From: Thereva unica
Taxonomy: Eukaryota; Arthropoda; Insecta; Diptera; Therevidae
Length of the DNA stretch: 64,000 nucleotides
Reading direction: 5' to 3'
Assembly: GCA_949987705.1 (NCBI GenBank)
Contig: OX465286.1
Location: 5,619,445 to 5,683,444 of the forward strand
In this document: piece after piece, positions 10,901 to 21,930 of the stretch
Numbering within the stretch: position 1 is the stretch's first letter
How the letters are laid out: each line of letters starts with the position of its first letter
Notes under the pieces: generated by a model
The model's input: the letters and a program-made list of their open reading frames with translations, nothing else
Databases searched by the model: none
Told to the model about the DNA's origin: nothing
Translations under genes and position numbers: made by a program

Positions 10901-13900
10901 TTTGCGGCAAACCTTTAGTATAATATTTTTTTGTTTTTATTAAGAGAATGAAATACTTCTAGGTATATTATAATCAGAAATAGAAAGCATGCTTTAACAA
11001 ACAATCAACTATAGTACCCGCACATGTAATCAAAATGTCCTGTAAGTTTTAACATACACAAAAAAAATACTTAGCAAACATTACACATATCTCTTATACG
11101 CAAAGGCCATTCTTAATGAAATAGAACTTGACGGAAATGATGATAAGAATCTTAAGGATTTTTTTAGGATGTTATATAAAGTGTTTTGAGATCGTCAAAT
11201 TCTATAACGTTAAGAATGACATAATCCACTTTATCAAGAGATACTTTGCATAACATTACTTAATTTAAAAGACCTATACCCAATTACGCACCATTCGGCA
11301 GAGGTGAAAGACGCATTTGTTTTTGAGTTTGATGCTGTTGAAATAACAGATGTGGCTGAATTATTTCACCTGCTGCTGATGCATTTTGAGATGCATTAAT
11401 AGCAGTCTGTCCATTGTTAGTAGCATTAGTAGGTCCGGTTATAATATTAACACAACTTGGGATATTCTTTATTAAATTACTACCCCCACCACCACCACAA
11501 AAAGTATCGGAATGCGAAACTGCACCTTGTGTTGAATTTGTTTGTGGCTGCTGTTGCGGCGGTCCTGGAACCTGAACCTGTTGTTGTGGATGCTGTTGCG
11601 GCTGTCCTGGAATTGGTGATAGTATCTGCTGTGTTCCTAGGCTAGGGGATGCAACGCGTGAACTTTGATTTAAGTAATTTAAAACAGTTATGATAATTTC
11701 ACGGTAACGTGTTGATACATTTGGAGCAGTCATTTGTTGTAAAAGTGTTGCTTGAGTAAAATCTCCACGTGCTAAGCCTATTTTTTTGGCGGAGGGCGAA
11801 TGGGGAATTATTTAGTTTTTATTTATTTTAATTTTTTTTTCACATAAAATATGGTTAAGAAAACCTACCTTGGAGTACAGCATGAGCTTCAGGTCTTTTC
11901 AAAACATCATTTCGACTTACTTGCCCATTAGCGATTTTCAAAAGTAAATCGTTAACACGCATTTGAAAGTTTCGTTGCTGATGTTGTTGTAGAATATGTT
12001 GTTGCTGTAGCATCTTCTTAATTTCTTCTTGTTTAGCTCTATTAAGCATCTGCTGTAAGACCTGCTGTTGCTGCTGCTGCTGCAAAGCCGCTGTAAGAGC
12101 ATTAATGCCAGCGGGATTGCCTTTAGCTACCCCAGGTGTTAGCTGCTCTAATAGCTTCTTGAATGCTTCCATATCTTGTTGCTGAGATCCACTGACACCT
12201 TCTGCGCCAGCATTTATACGGCCAACCTGTTTTAATTTTATATTTGTTAATTGTTTCACATAATGGAGAGTATCAGATCAAGTGTCCTTCTCGGAACTGT
12301 GCCGCGGAGAGGCTTCAGGGTAAACCAGCAGGTTGTATCTCCTCAACCGTATATAAACCCAAAGATTTGTATTTGTATTTATTTGTTAGGCAGGGTACAC
12401 AAGATGGTAAATAATCCAAAAAATTCTTTCAGCTAGCTTAAGATAAGAGGGAAAGAATTGCAGTGAAGTAAGAGGGAATAATGATCCCACTTTAAACCTG
12501 ATGTTAAAGTGAGTTGCGGAATCCCAATCTTCGAGATTTCCGCAAGCGTGCTTAGAAAGGGTTCACCAAATGTGGTTAGACTCCTTCTGCTTAGGGCTGG
12601 GCAGTAACCAGGAGGCAGGAGTTGTAGTACACTTTCCTCTTCGTCCAGATTCTTACAGCTTCTGCAAAAATCGTAGGTCTCAAGACCTAAGCAGGTCGCA
12701 TGCGTCTCTATCAGACAGTGCTCGGTCAACAATCCCACTATAGCTGAGAGTTCTTGTCTCCCGAGGCTCAGTAGAGAGGTGGTCCGCCTGATATCATATA
12801 AGGGCCAGCTTTACATTTTCCCTTTATATTTCGGTGACCGGGCACCCATACGAGGAGGATCGTGAACTGTTGAGCCATCTCGGTAAGGGATCTGCGACAT
12901 TCAGAGGTTGTTTGTACAAGAGCGCAGGGCTTTCAGAGCCGCCTGACTATCTGAGGCGATGTAGACAGTCCGATTCCTATCGCCTTGCTGGTTGACTAGT
13001 AAAACAGCTTCATGTATAGCTAGAACCTCCGCTTGGTATACACTGCAGTGATCGGGTAGTCGGAAGGAGACTTCAGTCCCAACCTCTGGGGAAAAGACTC
13101 CTTCTCCGACCCAACCCTCGAGCTTAGAGCCATCAGTAAAGAAGTTAATGGCACTCTGAATACTATGTGGTCTATTTTCCCACTCCGTAGTTCCCCGTGA
13201 AGGTAATCTCGGATATGCAGAAGCCGGTTGTTGTGGGGACGATAACAGAATTCAGAACCTTCATGTGCCCTCCCCTGATTCCGGTCCAAAAACCAGATTA
13301 TTTTATTCTAAGGGCTGCGATGCTTGTGCTTGTCACAAGATTCAAAGGAGGGAGGTATAACACAACATTTAGACCATCTATAGGTGTGGAGCGACGTGCT
13401 CCTGTTATGCACAACTCCGCACATCTTTGTACTTGCTGTAGTTTGTTTAGCACGGTGGACTTACTCAAAGTTGGCCACCATACTAAAACCCCGTATAGGA
13501 GTATTGGGCGTACGATCGCTGTGTGGATCCATCGAACTATGTTAGCGGAGAAGCCCAATTTCTTCCCAATGAATTGTTGCAAGCGAAAAGCGCTATGTTC
13601 GCTTTCTTTCTTCCTTCGGGGTGTTCAAGGTGGGGTTTTCGTTTTCACTGGGTTAACGCTGAGTACGCGGGTGGCAGTTCAGTTTGAGAGTGTAACGCCG
13701 CCTCCATGAGATCACAGAGGACTTGGGGAAATTATCCTTTTGTGATGATAACAACGTCATCAACGTAAGCCAGGAGTGAAGCCCCGCTGCCTCCATGCGT
13801 CGTAACAGCTGGTTCATAGTTACCCCCCGGACATGGGAACATAGGAGCGAAAAAGCTCTCTTCGGGGCTGAAATCAAGATGGTCAAGCAGCTAACAAACG

Positions 13901-16900
13901 GAATCTAAAACGCTTTGACTACCACCTATAGGCTTCTAAGTATAGCTCGGCCAGAATTACGGCAGTCATTGACCCAAAGATACCATACTAGGCTGAGTAT
14001 CCCGCAAGACGTGTGTGTTGCCGTAGCTGAAGGAGGACGAACGAGAGGGAAACACTCGTTTGTAAATACCCGGCTATAGCCGACACCAGACATATATTTT
14101 AAATAAATATTAAAAAGAATCAACTTACTTCATTTTTTCGCATCCTTGCCTCAAGCTCTTCGACACTAGGAATCATTCCAGCTGGAATATTAATTTGACA
14201 ATTAGAATTTAGTAAATGAATAATTAGAATTATGATAATTTAATAATTTTATATTGTATATTAAAAAGTGACCGCTTAAGATTTAATTTACCTTTTTGTT
14301 TATCCATAGGATAAATCATGTTAGGGACACCGGATCCTCCAGGAGCCATACCACTTGCAGCATTGAATTTGCCTCGTTGAAGGAACTCCAACAACGTATT
14401 AGTTTGACTATTGGCAGCAGGTGATATTGGAGCAAAATATTTATCAGTTTCGCCACCACCGTTTTGCCTGTTTGGCGAATTTGATTCTGCCACTAAAGAT
14501 ACTTTTAAATTATATATAATAATTAAGAATAGATTTATGATTTGATGTTCCTTACCATTTATCATATTGTTAAGTTCTTCATGAAGGGAAGACCTACGAC
14601 TATCAGATTTCTGATACTGATCAGTTCTGTTGAACCATTGACTGAAACGGGAACTACCAACTTCACGAGCCTTTTGGTCACCCTTAAATTTATTATTTAT
14701 TTTAAATATAACATAATAATATCTCATTTAATCTTACAACTAGGAAATTGTTTAATGGATCCACATTTAGAAATGCATCAAAATTAAATTCAATATGTTT
14801 CTCTCGTTGGTCTTCTTGGTTATTTCCAGATTTCTTGTCTTCGTGCTTCTGTTGCAATTGTTGCGGTTGCTGTTGTTGTTGTGGCTGTTGTTGCTGTTGC
14901 GGCTGTTGATGTTGTTGCTGATCATCATTGGTATTATTATTTGAATCATTTAGTACTTTTGTTGGTGTACTTCTAGCTGGTGGGGATGAGCTAGCAGATA
15001 TTGCAGCATCAACATCATCTGGAACATTAGCTTCTGTTCCATTATTAGCTTGAAGTGCAGCTTCATTGGATTCATTACTTTGATTCTTATTAAATCCAGC
15101 TGGCTGCTGCTGTGACTGTTGCTGTTGTGATTGTTGCTGCTGCTGCTGATGATTTTGATTCTGTTGTTCTCTATTAGCTTTATGCGATGATCCAGATGAT
15201 TTCTGATTACCATTTGAGCTATACGAGTTCATATCTTCATTCTCATCAAAGCCACGCAACTCAATTGTATCATGCTGAGATGTTGGACCACCACTGAACC
15301 ATTCTGGTTCTTCTCTTGATTCGCTATACTGTCTACGACGATCGTTGTTGCTACGTTCATTATTCCCGGAATTACCACCAGAATTATTGGAATGTTGATT
15401 AGCCAAATCGGTTATAAAACGTCGAACATAATTTGAATTATCTCTGTTATTGTCGCGATCATATTCACCCCTTCCATATGTACGACGTTCATATCGATCA
15501 CGATAATCAGGCCCGCCGCGTTCAGTATTAGAACTATTATTGCCAGTATTGCGATGTTCACGATAAGAGCTTAGAGCGCTAGAACGATAGTTATATTCAG
15601 TATCTCCAGGCGAATCTTTATCTGGCCTATAGTCCCAATTGACGTCGCGTGGCGGTAACCGCCCGCTTCCAATGCGACGTTCACGAACAGTTGGAACTTC
15701 TCGCTCTTGATGAGAAGAAGATGGCATTTGACATCCCATATTCATAGTTTTCCGTTGCGGTGATAGCGATACAACCGGTTCCTGCTCCTTTCGGACACGC
15801 TCTTTAGGATCACTTGATGATGGATTATTTGCCAATGCTGTAACACCAACAATTCGACGCTTAACAAATGCTGGCATTAGATGAGCAGATGAGATACTTC
15901 GATGATCCATAAGATTTTTTTGATTACCAGAAGAGCTATTGCCAGTGTTTGAACTACCACTACCGCTATTGCCGCCACCGGAACCGCTTATGGCACGGCC
16001 GCTATTACTGTTTGAATTTCCACTATTATTACCGCCGTTCTGGTTTAAATAATTTGGTTGATCAAGCTTCCAGAAGCCAAGCTCAAGGATCTTTTGATTA
16101 TTTATACAGTTAGGACGATATCGTGATAGCACTTCGTCGCGCAACAATAATAGAGCTGATTTTGAATATCGTCGACAGGAAAGCGATCCGCGACTAAGAA
16201 TTGCCGGATCAACAGCTTCGGGTGACATTTTGTACATGTTTTCATCTTTAAGTAAAACACAGAAAAAAAGTATACAAATTAAATTTTATTGTTTACATTA
16301 GCGTATGGAGTTTATCTAGAGACCACTAACAAGTCACTGTCCTAGTATATTCTGCTTTCAAAGGGAGCGGTGCTGGCGATCCTGAAGGCCTGCCAGGCAA
16401 TGAACCTCGATGTGAATAAACCCTCCAAGCCAAGAAAGAAAGTCTTTATTCGGGGCTCAGACCCCTACGAGATTTTACCAGAATTTTGTCAATCATCACA
16501 GGACATTGTCCCATAGGAGGAAACGAACAAGAGGGAAACCCTCATCAACTTCATATGAAAATATCCGGCTCTAGATCAAGACAGGTAGCGCATATACTAG
16601 ACCACCGCCACATTCTAGAAGTCTTGCTCCAGATTAGAGGTCAGAACACTGATAAGCTGTGACTAAAGATACGCCATAGTCGAGATTAAACAGTCGCCAA
16701 ACTTTAGATACACGGTTATGGCGCACCAAACCGCTAATGGGGGGTAGAGATAGTGCCGGAATGGATAGTATTAGTTCCAAAACAAGGATGCTAAACACGG
16801 AATCAAAGAGAGATTGAACGGAATTTTTCCAAGCTGGAGGGACATCTTATGTACCAACAGTCTGTCATGTCGTTCAGGTAATGGTGCAATGTCGTAATAG

Positions 16901-17307
16901 TAAGCTTAGTTTTAAGGATAGAACAGAATAGGATAAAAGTTAGGGGTGTGTACTTAGGGAAGGATGTTGGAGCGATATGTTTGAAAAGTTTTATTATAGT
17001 GTCATTGGATGGATGGATTTGCTGGCTACAAGAAAATTGTCTTTTATATTAGAGTTTTACCTTTAGAACTTCCAGTTATCTTCCTAACACTGGATCCTCC
17101 AGCATAATTACGATATCCAGATGAACTATTCATATTGCCACTGCCGCCGCCGCCGCCACTTGATACAACAGAAGACGATGATGCATTGGAAGATAACCCA
17201 CCGCCGCCGCCAGAAGGTTTTTCACGATCTAAAGATGTTGACGAGTTACTGGTATTTAGCGGCATATTGCCACCGCTAATTGATAGCGATTTTGATGATT
17301 CGGACAT
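7707..17307 (-). CDS. 4E-T: 4E-T, eIF4E-transporter (EIF4ENIF1 family), 10 coding exons
   Basis: 4E-T binds the cap-binding protein eIF4E, carries it between nucleus and cytoplasm, and links it to DDX6/Me31B and decay factors in P-bodies, repressing translation. I join 17307-17061, 16245-14738, 14682-14556, 14492-14292, 14181-14129, 12226-11869, 11777-11292, 10912-10256, 10173-9823 and 7999-7707. All junctions are GT-AG and phases agree, giving 4281 nt and 1426 aa ending in TAA. Visible motifs are the eIF4E-binding YSKSALL (Y109, L114, L115), the Cup-homology segment PEWFSGGPTS plus IELRGFD (about 397-416), SRFSQWF (about 596-602), VEELEARM (about 701-708), EAHAVLQG near 825-832, and the tail LARWFSPELL plus SLEEFERSI. 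Between these lie very long Q, N and S/G-rich linkers. From memory the Drosophila protein is nearer 1000 aa, so this one looks expanded. The start is the first ATG of exon 1, and no earlier in-frame ATG is evident. Confidence 0.95.
8120..8340 (-). pseudogene. Jockey/CR1-like non-LTR fragment (family B) inside the intron 9 element
   Basis: The stretch TTGAATTCCTTAGATCATCTTTTTATAAATCCCAGG and following bases match the minus-strand reverse transcriptase copy at about 53260-53400 (FIKRW region and the adjoining STHIN block). It is short, frameshifted and non-functional. It defines a second non-LTR family, distinct from family A, present twice in the window. Confidence 0.65.
9370..9680 (+). repeat. 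R1/LOA-like non-LTR 3' UTR fragment, copy 1
   Basis: GGTAACTATCCTATGAGAGAGGATAGGCTAATATGATCG at about 9418 is repeated at about 22877 on the plus strand and at about 33460-33500 on the minus strand. A downstream word TTTTGTAGCGG is shared with the 22.9-kb copy. The sequence is non-coding. The adjoining 8400-9370 part has an unrecognised 99-aa frame (8405-8704) that may belong to the same element. Confidence 0.65.
9823..10173 (-). CDS. 4E-T: 4E-T coding exon 9 (residues 1213-1329)
   Basis: The acceptor is ATTATATAG before 10173 and the donor is AATCAAA|GTAAGT after 9823. It encodes GRPILKGGPSPGQPSSQILQ, several poly-Q runs, and FHQRQRAAIRAQYQMQYNHM. The donor is only 22 bp from the terminus of the TTAA-bounded insertion in intron 9. 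Confidence 0.93.
10256..10912 (-). CDS. 4E-T: 4E-T coding exon 8 (residues 994-1212)
   Basis: The acceptor is ATACTAAAG before 10912 and the donor is CCAATGG|GTGAGC after 10256. It encodes GLPQRIPSPRELQYHTQTIM, then a coiled-coil-like QSALIKKKLEEQQENFRRRQ, then Gln-rich linker with TPTSVLRKMTAEKDS. It ends at PMKWNSVNLNQLPINKPM. It enters and leaves in phase 1. Confidence 0.93.
11292..11777 (-). CDS. 4E-T: 4E-T coding exon 7 (residues 832-993)
   Basis: The acceptor AAAAAAATAG precedes 11777 and the donor is CCGAATG|GTGCGT after 11292. It encodes GLARGDFTQATLLQQMTAPN, a helical block REIIITVLNYLNQSS, then Pro/Gln-rich linker and RLSPLPNG. Upstream of the first internal ATG at 11733 there are 15 codons that only become apparent after splicing. 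It enters and leaves in phase 1. Confidence 0.92.
11869..12226 (-). CDS. 4E-T: 4E-T coding exon 6 (residues 713-831)
   Basis: The acceptor is TTAAAACAG before 12226 and the donor is CTCCAAG|GTAGGT after 11869. It encodes VGRINAGAEGVSGSQQQDME, a helical stretch FKKLLEQLTPGVAKG, a poly-Q tract, and RVNDLLLKIANGQVSRNDVL followed by RPEAHAVLQ. The acceptor has a weak pyrimidine tract and lies about 35 bp from the edge of the intron 5 transposon. Confidence 0.9.
12262..14095 (-). pseudogene. I/LOA-type non-LTR retrotransposon with RNase H, in 4E-T intron 5
   Basis: On the minus strand, 13582-13298 encodes GFSANIVRWIHTAIVRPILLYGVLVWW and PIDGLNVVLYLPPLNLV, the reverse transcriptase C-terminal part. 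Next comes an RNase H region: the minus strand near 12980-12900 reads TVYIASDSQAALKAL and then VWVPGHRNIKGK. The 12738-12433 frame gives HATCLGLETYDFCRSCKNLD, the zinc-knuckle-like tail of this clade. Frameshifts and stops break it several times. It is in the same orientation as 4E-T and sits in an intron of 1902 bp. Confidence 0.85.
14129..14181 (-). CDS. 4E-T: 4E-T coding exon 5 (residues 695-712), VEELEARM
   Basis: This is a 53-bp exon between ATATTCCAG and GAA|GTAAGT. It encodes AGMIPSVEELEARMRKNE, and the IPSVEELEARM segment is a recognisable 4E-T family block. It restores phase 0 before the transposon-bearing intron 5. It is too short and lacks an ATG start, so simple ORF scanning misses it. 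Confidence 0.92.
14292..14492 (-). CDS. 4E-T: 4E-T coding exon 4 (residues 628-694)
   Basis: The acceptor is TATCTTTAG before 14492 and the donor is CAAAAAG|GTAAAT after 14292. It encodes VAESNSPNRQNGGGETDKYF, then SPAANSQTNTLLEFLQRGKF. It enters and leaves in phase 1. A flanking intron of only 63 bp separates it from exon 3, typical of compact insect introns. Confidence 0.92.
14556..14682 (-). CDS. 4E-T: 4E-T coding exon 3 (residues 586-627), SRFSQWF
   Basis: The acceptor is AATTTAAG before 14682 and the donor is AAATG|GTAAGG after 14556. It encodes GDQKAREVGSSRFSQWFNRT and the following DSRRSSLHEELNNMIN. SRF(S)xWF is a conserved 4E-T family motif. It enters in phase 0 and leaves in phase 1. 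Confidence 0.93.
14738..16245 (-). CDS. 4E-T: 4E-T coding exon 2 (residues 83-585), eIF4E- and DDX6-binding motifs
   Basis: The acceptor is TTACTTAAAG before 16245 and the donor is CTAGTT|GTAAGAT after 14738. The 502 uninterrupted codons hold the canonical eIF4E-binding site RRYSKSALLLLRDE (Y109) and a long Arg/Asn/Ser-rich segment. The Cup-homology segment EEPEWFSGGPTS and TIELRGFDENED follows near residues 394-421. Poly-Q tracts come next, then KHIEFNFDAFLNVDPLNN near the 3' end. This is the largest and most diagnostic exon. Confidence 0.95.
16330..17040. mobile_element. Transposon remnants in 4E-T intron 1
   Basis: Most of this 815-bp intron is GC-richer repeat DNA. Positions 16330-16800 resemble non-LTR internal sequence without a readable frame. 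Positions 16800-16960 on the minus strand (AAGCTTACTATTACGACATTGCACC) match the family A 3' UTR at 23.2 and 54.6 kb. Confidence 0.6.
17061..17307 (-). CDS. 4E-T: 4E-T coding exon 1 (residues 1-82)
   Basis: It begins at ATG (17307-17305) and encodes MSESSKSLSISGG and a Ser/Gly-rich head with two poly-Gly runs. The donor is TCTAAAG|GTAAAAC with the last base at 17061, leaving phase 1. It joins exon 2 to read SSK-DEN. The head has no known domain. The start is supported by the open frame and the clean join; upstream DNA is AT-rich with no coding signal. Confidence 0.88.
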
Positions 17308-20150
17308 GTTTTTTCTTGTTTTTTTTTGTTTCCTTCAATTAATTAATTGTGGAATAAAGACTTTCTGTTTTTTTTTTGCTTAAGTACAACACACAACTAC
17401 GCCAAATCCGCTTTTGTTATATTTTAAAGTCTGTTTTTACGGTTTTTTTTTAGTATTTTTTTATTTATTTAAATTATTGTTTATTTATATATATATTGTA
17501 TTGACTTGAATTTTTTAAAACACTAAGATTATTTCTCGAAATATTTCACTTTTATAATTGGGGTTTTGTTTTTTATAACTTCTTGGTATTTTTCTTTAGC
17601 ACATTTTTTTACGTTTTTTTTATTTATTTCTGACTGACAAGATCTCTCGAATTTTTATTTTTTTTTTATAATATTTAATCTATATTTATGTATATATGTA
17701 TATGTACACACTGGTATTATATTTTTATAATTTCTAGTAACTTATGTAGTATTATGTTTTTTTTTTAATAATATTTATTTAAATTAATTTTAATCTAAAG
17801 TTTTTTTTTCATCATAAATTTTCTTTTTTCATTTAACCAATATCACAGATAAATTATTTTTCTTTTTTTTAATGTATAATATATTTTTTAACACTTTTTT
17901 TTTTATTTTTTGCGCTGCTCACACACACACATAGTTTTGTATATCCTTACGCCTTTGTTTTCTATTTTATTTAAATTTTTTTTTTTGGGTTTTTCTTTAA
18001 TAGTTTCTGAACTCTCTGGGTATGTTTTTTTTTTGTTTTTTTTAAATTGATAAATCTACTGCAAAATGGAAAATTTATTTTATTATTTTCAAGTGCGTTT
18101 TTCACAATGAAATCTTCCACATTTAAAAAAAAAGGCCACACAAACACTTTATTTATCAAAAAAAAAAATACGGTTTAGACAAGTTGTTATAACAGAATCG
18201 GAAAAAAAATAATATAAAAGGGGGGATAACGAAAGAGTGAGAGATAAAGTAGTAACGCAATTAAGATCCCTTCGGGATAGAAAGAGATGAAGAATATCGG
18301 CTCCAGATGAAATTTTGTTACAAATATGGCTGATTTTGCAGAAGAGTATATAATATGGCGACTGTCGTAAAATGTACTTTTTTATATTAAATGCAATTAT
18401 ATTTTATTCTATATATAATTTTCCGTGCTTTTTATTCTTTTCAATGCTCACTGCGACAAGCTTAAAAAATGGAAGTAGTTTCTTTTATTGTTTACGTTTT
18501 TCTTTTGTTATTGCGAGGGGAGAAAGTTTATATGATTATTATTATTATAAAACTTTTCAAAAAAAAAAAATTCTTTTAACGGCACTTCAAAAAACGGTAC
18601 TTTTCCAAGCTTTTCCGAATCCTCGAGGATATACACACTTCGAAATTCTTGTTAATTGTAAACTAATTATTTTCTACTCTTATTATTATTATTTTTAAAT
18701 GGATAAAGTTAACTAGTAGTATTGTCCCCCTATTTCCCTATGAAATATGTCTGTCTGTCACGTCATATGCGAGAGGTTGAGTTAGCTGTCAATTTTTCGA
18801 CCTTTTTTTTGCTTCTTCAACCACCTTTTTCCTTTACCAACATGCTCCAACACAGCCGCACATCAAAATCAACAACAAAAAAAGGAGGAAAATAATCAAA
18901 TAGAAAATATCTCAAAACTAAAATAAATGCTTGATTTAGGAAAATTGAATTGGTTTTCCTTTTGAAACTCTTCTACAATGTCTAATTTTTTTATACATAT
19001 ACTTTTCTCGATTTATAATAAATTGAATTTTCCAAGAAAATTCTTTGAAGTATTTTCTAAAGATCGCGGCGCACACGACCAATACTGAAAATACTTAAAA
19101 GAAAAACTCTAATCTATAAGGAAATGGATTTTTATATTTACAAGTTTTTCTTCTGTAGCGACAATTCACAAAAACTTGCGAAAATCTTTCTCGCCTTTTT
19201 TTGCGTTAACAAAAAAAAACCTTGTTACAATTTATCAAATTTTCTACCACTTTTTTTTTTGTTAATATAATAATGTTAATTACTTATTTATAAATATTAA
19301 ATGAAAAAAAGGAACCGAGGAAAATGTGAAAATATCTTTTTTTTGTTTAGAAAACTTCGCGACCTCAAAAAAAAATAATATGAAACTTCACACTATAACT
19401 TTTTTCTTTTTTACTTTTTTGATGCGCTCGATTTTATTTTATTACTGATTCACTTTTTAAACTATTTTATTAATGATAAAAACTTATTCAACTATTTTTT
19501 ATACTATATTTATTAATTAATTAGTTACTTTATTTTCTGTTTATTTCTTATTTTGGAAAAATTAAAAACTAAAAAATGTGTCGTGGGCCTAGCAAGTGAG
19601 AGAAGTGTCAGCCATTTGTAAATTTTGTTGTTGTTGTTGTTGTTTTTACACAATTATAATCCTTTTTTTTTCGAAAGTTCGCGTAAATTCGAAAATCGAA
19701 AGTTTTAAAAAAAAGGATATATGCAAATTCACACATAAAATTTAAATGTAACTTATCATATTTCTTAAAAAAAATAAGAAAATAATAATAGTAGCTTTAA
19801 AATAAACTAATTGAAAAGTATAATCGAAGTATTTACAGCACCCCCTGGTATAAAGAGGAAGGTGCTGCTTATATCATCTCATAGATGGCGCCTTTTTTTA
19901 ATTTGTTTTTGAGAATCATTTAAAAGCAATTTTTTTATATGTTTTATTCAAATAAATTTAATTAAATTGAAAATATATTGTGTTGCTTTTATTTATATTT
20001 AATTAATTTCGAAATGAGTTCGATTCTCGATTAGTCATAAAAACTTTCGACTAAAAAGTATCTTTTTAATTTGAAGCTTTCGAGTATCGATTTAAAAGCA
20101 TAGCGAAAGCTCTATGATAATTTAAAGGAGAGATGAAATCCAAGGGCTGT
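17308..20150. other. 4E-T 5' flank and probable 5' UTR/promoter; no gene
   Basis: This is a highly AT-rich tract with many poly-T runs and no coding exon. The 4E-T transcription start must lie in or beyond it. I could not identify a clear initiator or TATA box for the minus strand, because low complexity produces many chance matches. Short frames such as 18372-18698 are compositional. Confidence 0.5.
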
Positions 20151-20274
20151 TTTAGAGGGTTCGCACCTAGGAAAGATCCTTGAGCTTTATGGATGGAATT
20201 GAAAGAATTGATACTGGAATGGTACGATATGCAGAAAAAAAACTTTTTTAACTATTTCTGTATACCGAGTTGAA

Positions 20275-20395
20275 ATGAAGAGTCGGCTGCAAAGGTGGTT
20301 TATGGAAAAGAAGGTGAGACAAATTGCGTTCATTCCATCGTCCTTTCTCACCTTTCTTCTCTCCATAAACCGCCTTTGCAGCCGAGAATCTACGC
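20275..20395. repeat. Hairpin-bearing monomer, copy 1
   Basis: GAGTCGGCTGCAAAGGTGGTTTATGG is followed about 75 bp later by its inverted partner CCATAAACCGCCTTTGCAGCCGA. The arms also contain AAGAAGGTGAG and CTCACCTTTCTT. The unit is a foldback of about 115 bp. It belongs to a series with the copies at 21.3 and 21.8 kb. Confidence 0.8.
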
Positions 20396-21289
20396 TCATT
20401 TGGAACTAGGCCATCATCGCCACAACAAAGGTACTTTTCTGTATAGTAGGGGAAAAGTAGAACTAGGTCTGCTCTCTTACTTTCTGCACTGTGTGACTTA
20501 CTGCAAGTTGCTTCTTGAGAGGTGGGGATGAAGTTACAGGTAGTACGGAAAGTGCCTTTGCAGGGTTCTGCAGCTTTTCTGCAACCAACAAGAAGAGCGG
20601 TTTTAGAGGCAGTTTTCGTTGCGTTTGATGTGTTAATAGTCTTTTATTTAGTCTGAGAAAATTTTAAATAATGAAAGGAATTGTAAAAAACAAGCGAGAA
20701 AAAAACAGGGAGTTTTTCTTTAATTGTATCTGCAGAAACCGTGTGCGTCTTTTTTAATAAAATATGTAGCAGAGTTGAGTCTCTCTCTCAGCTGTCAGCT
20801 CCGACCAGGATCTCGCAGTTTGGTGTTCGGTTAGTTTTAAATTTTATTATTTTTTATCCGAAAGTTTTATCTAGTTTGGCGTTCACATTGAATTGTCCTA
20901 AAGTTTTATTAAGTTGTACTTTTTTGCTCTAGATTTTTTGCATTCGAAATTTCCAGTGCATACAAATTGGGTCGGATGGAGCGCTCGTGTATTTGGCCTT
21001 TGATTGTTTGCCGTTACATTATGTTCTGCTCTATGTCCTGTTCTGAAAACTAATAAACAGGACCTCTTGTGTTTTAATTATTTGCATAAACTATCGCTCA
21101 AAACGAACACCGTGGTGACAGTTTTGACCTTACCATATTGCAAATAACTAAGCTGCAGCAAGTTACAGCAGCTTGCAGCTCCTGCAAGTTTCTGCATCTT
21201 GCTGCTGCGGTGGAGAAATGAGTACGGCGGTTGCAGTAAAAATAAGAGAACAGAATTCTGTAAAGCCTGATTGGTTCCACGCGAGTATA

Positions 21290-21430
21290 CAGACGACCCG
21301 TCAAGAGTCGGCTGCAAAGGAGGTTTTTATAGAGAAGAGGGTGAGTGAATGGACACAATTTTCATCGTCCTCTCTCACCCTCTTCCCCTTAAACAGCATT
21401 TGCAGCCGACTGTTGTGTCATGTGTGTGCC
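21290..21430. repeat. Hairpin-bearing monomer, copy 2
   Basis: GAGTCGGCTGCAAAGGAGGTTT at about 21305 pairs with the inverted TTTGCAGCCGACTGTT ending near 21410. Downstream DNA (CCACCATTTTGTGTTTTTACGTAG to TTTATGTGGCAG) is repeated after copy 3, showing that copies 2 and 3 are tandem units of about 498 bp. Confidence 0.8.
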
Positions 21431-21777
21431 AGGGATGGAAAATCAGCCAAGGTAATTCGAAGCAACTGACAGATTCTGTACTTTCTGCAGGTAGGAGAAC
21501 AGACCTAATTATTTCTCCTCCGCACGTGAAGTAAGAGTAATATGAACCCTTTAACAAGGAGTTGAGGAGGGGAAATTTAAGTAAATATATAATTTTCCAC
21601 CATTTTGTGTTTTTACGTAGTTTTTGATTATTTGTTGGAGGAGTTTTTTTATTTATTAGTTTTTTATGTGGCAGATTTATTATGGTGCTAGATTTAGTAG
21701 TATGGGGATATATTAGGTTTAGGGTTATGAGAGAGAGGAGCAATATTTAAGGAGATAGGAGATAATGGATGATTCCA

Positions 21778-21930
21778 CACGAGCGTACACACGACACAAC
21801 AAGAGTCGGCTGCAAAGGTGGTTTATGGGGAAGAGGGTGAGAGGCGACGATGGAATGGATACAATTTCCCTCGCCCTCTCTCACCCTCTTCCCATTAAAG
21901 CGCTTTTGCAGCCGACTCTTGTCGTGTTGT
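21778..21930. repeat. Hairpin-bearing monomer, copy 3
   Basis: The left arm ACACGACACAACAAGAGTCGGCTGCAAAG pairs with the right arm CTTTTGCAGCCGACTCTTGTCGTGTTGTG, extending the inverted repeat to about 60 bp per side. The downstream part ends in TTTTTCTGTGGCAG at about 22185, directly before the gag-like reading frame. The layout suggests repeated 5' regulatory monomers of a retrotransposon. Confidence 0.8.

Noticed and set aside
14767..15213. Asn/Ser/His/Ile-rich minus-strand frames (60 and 87 aa) inside 4E-T exon 2
   Set aside because: They are out-of-frame readings of CAA/CAG-rich codons of 4E-T.
19856..19895. CAGCACCCCCTGGTATAAAGAGG as a promoter TATA box for 4E-T
   Set aside because: TATAAAG lies on the plus strand, opposite to 4E-T, with no initiator at a suitable distance that I could support.
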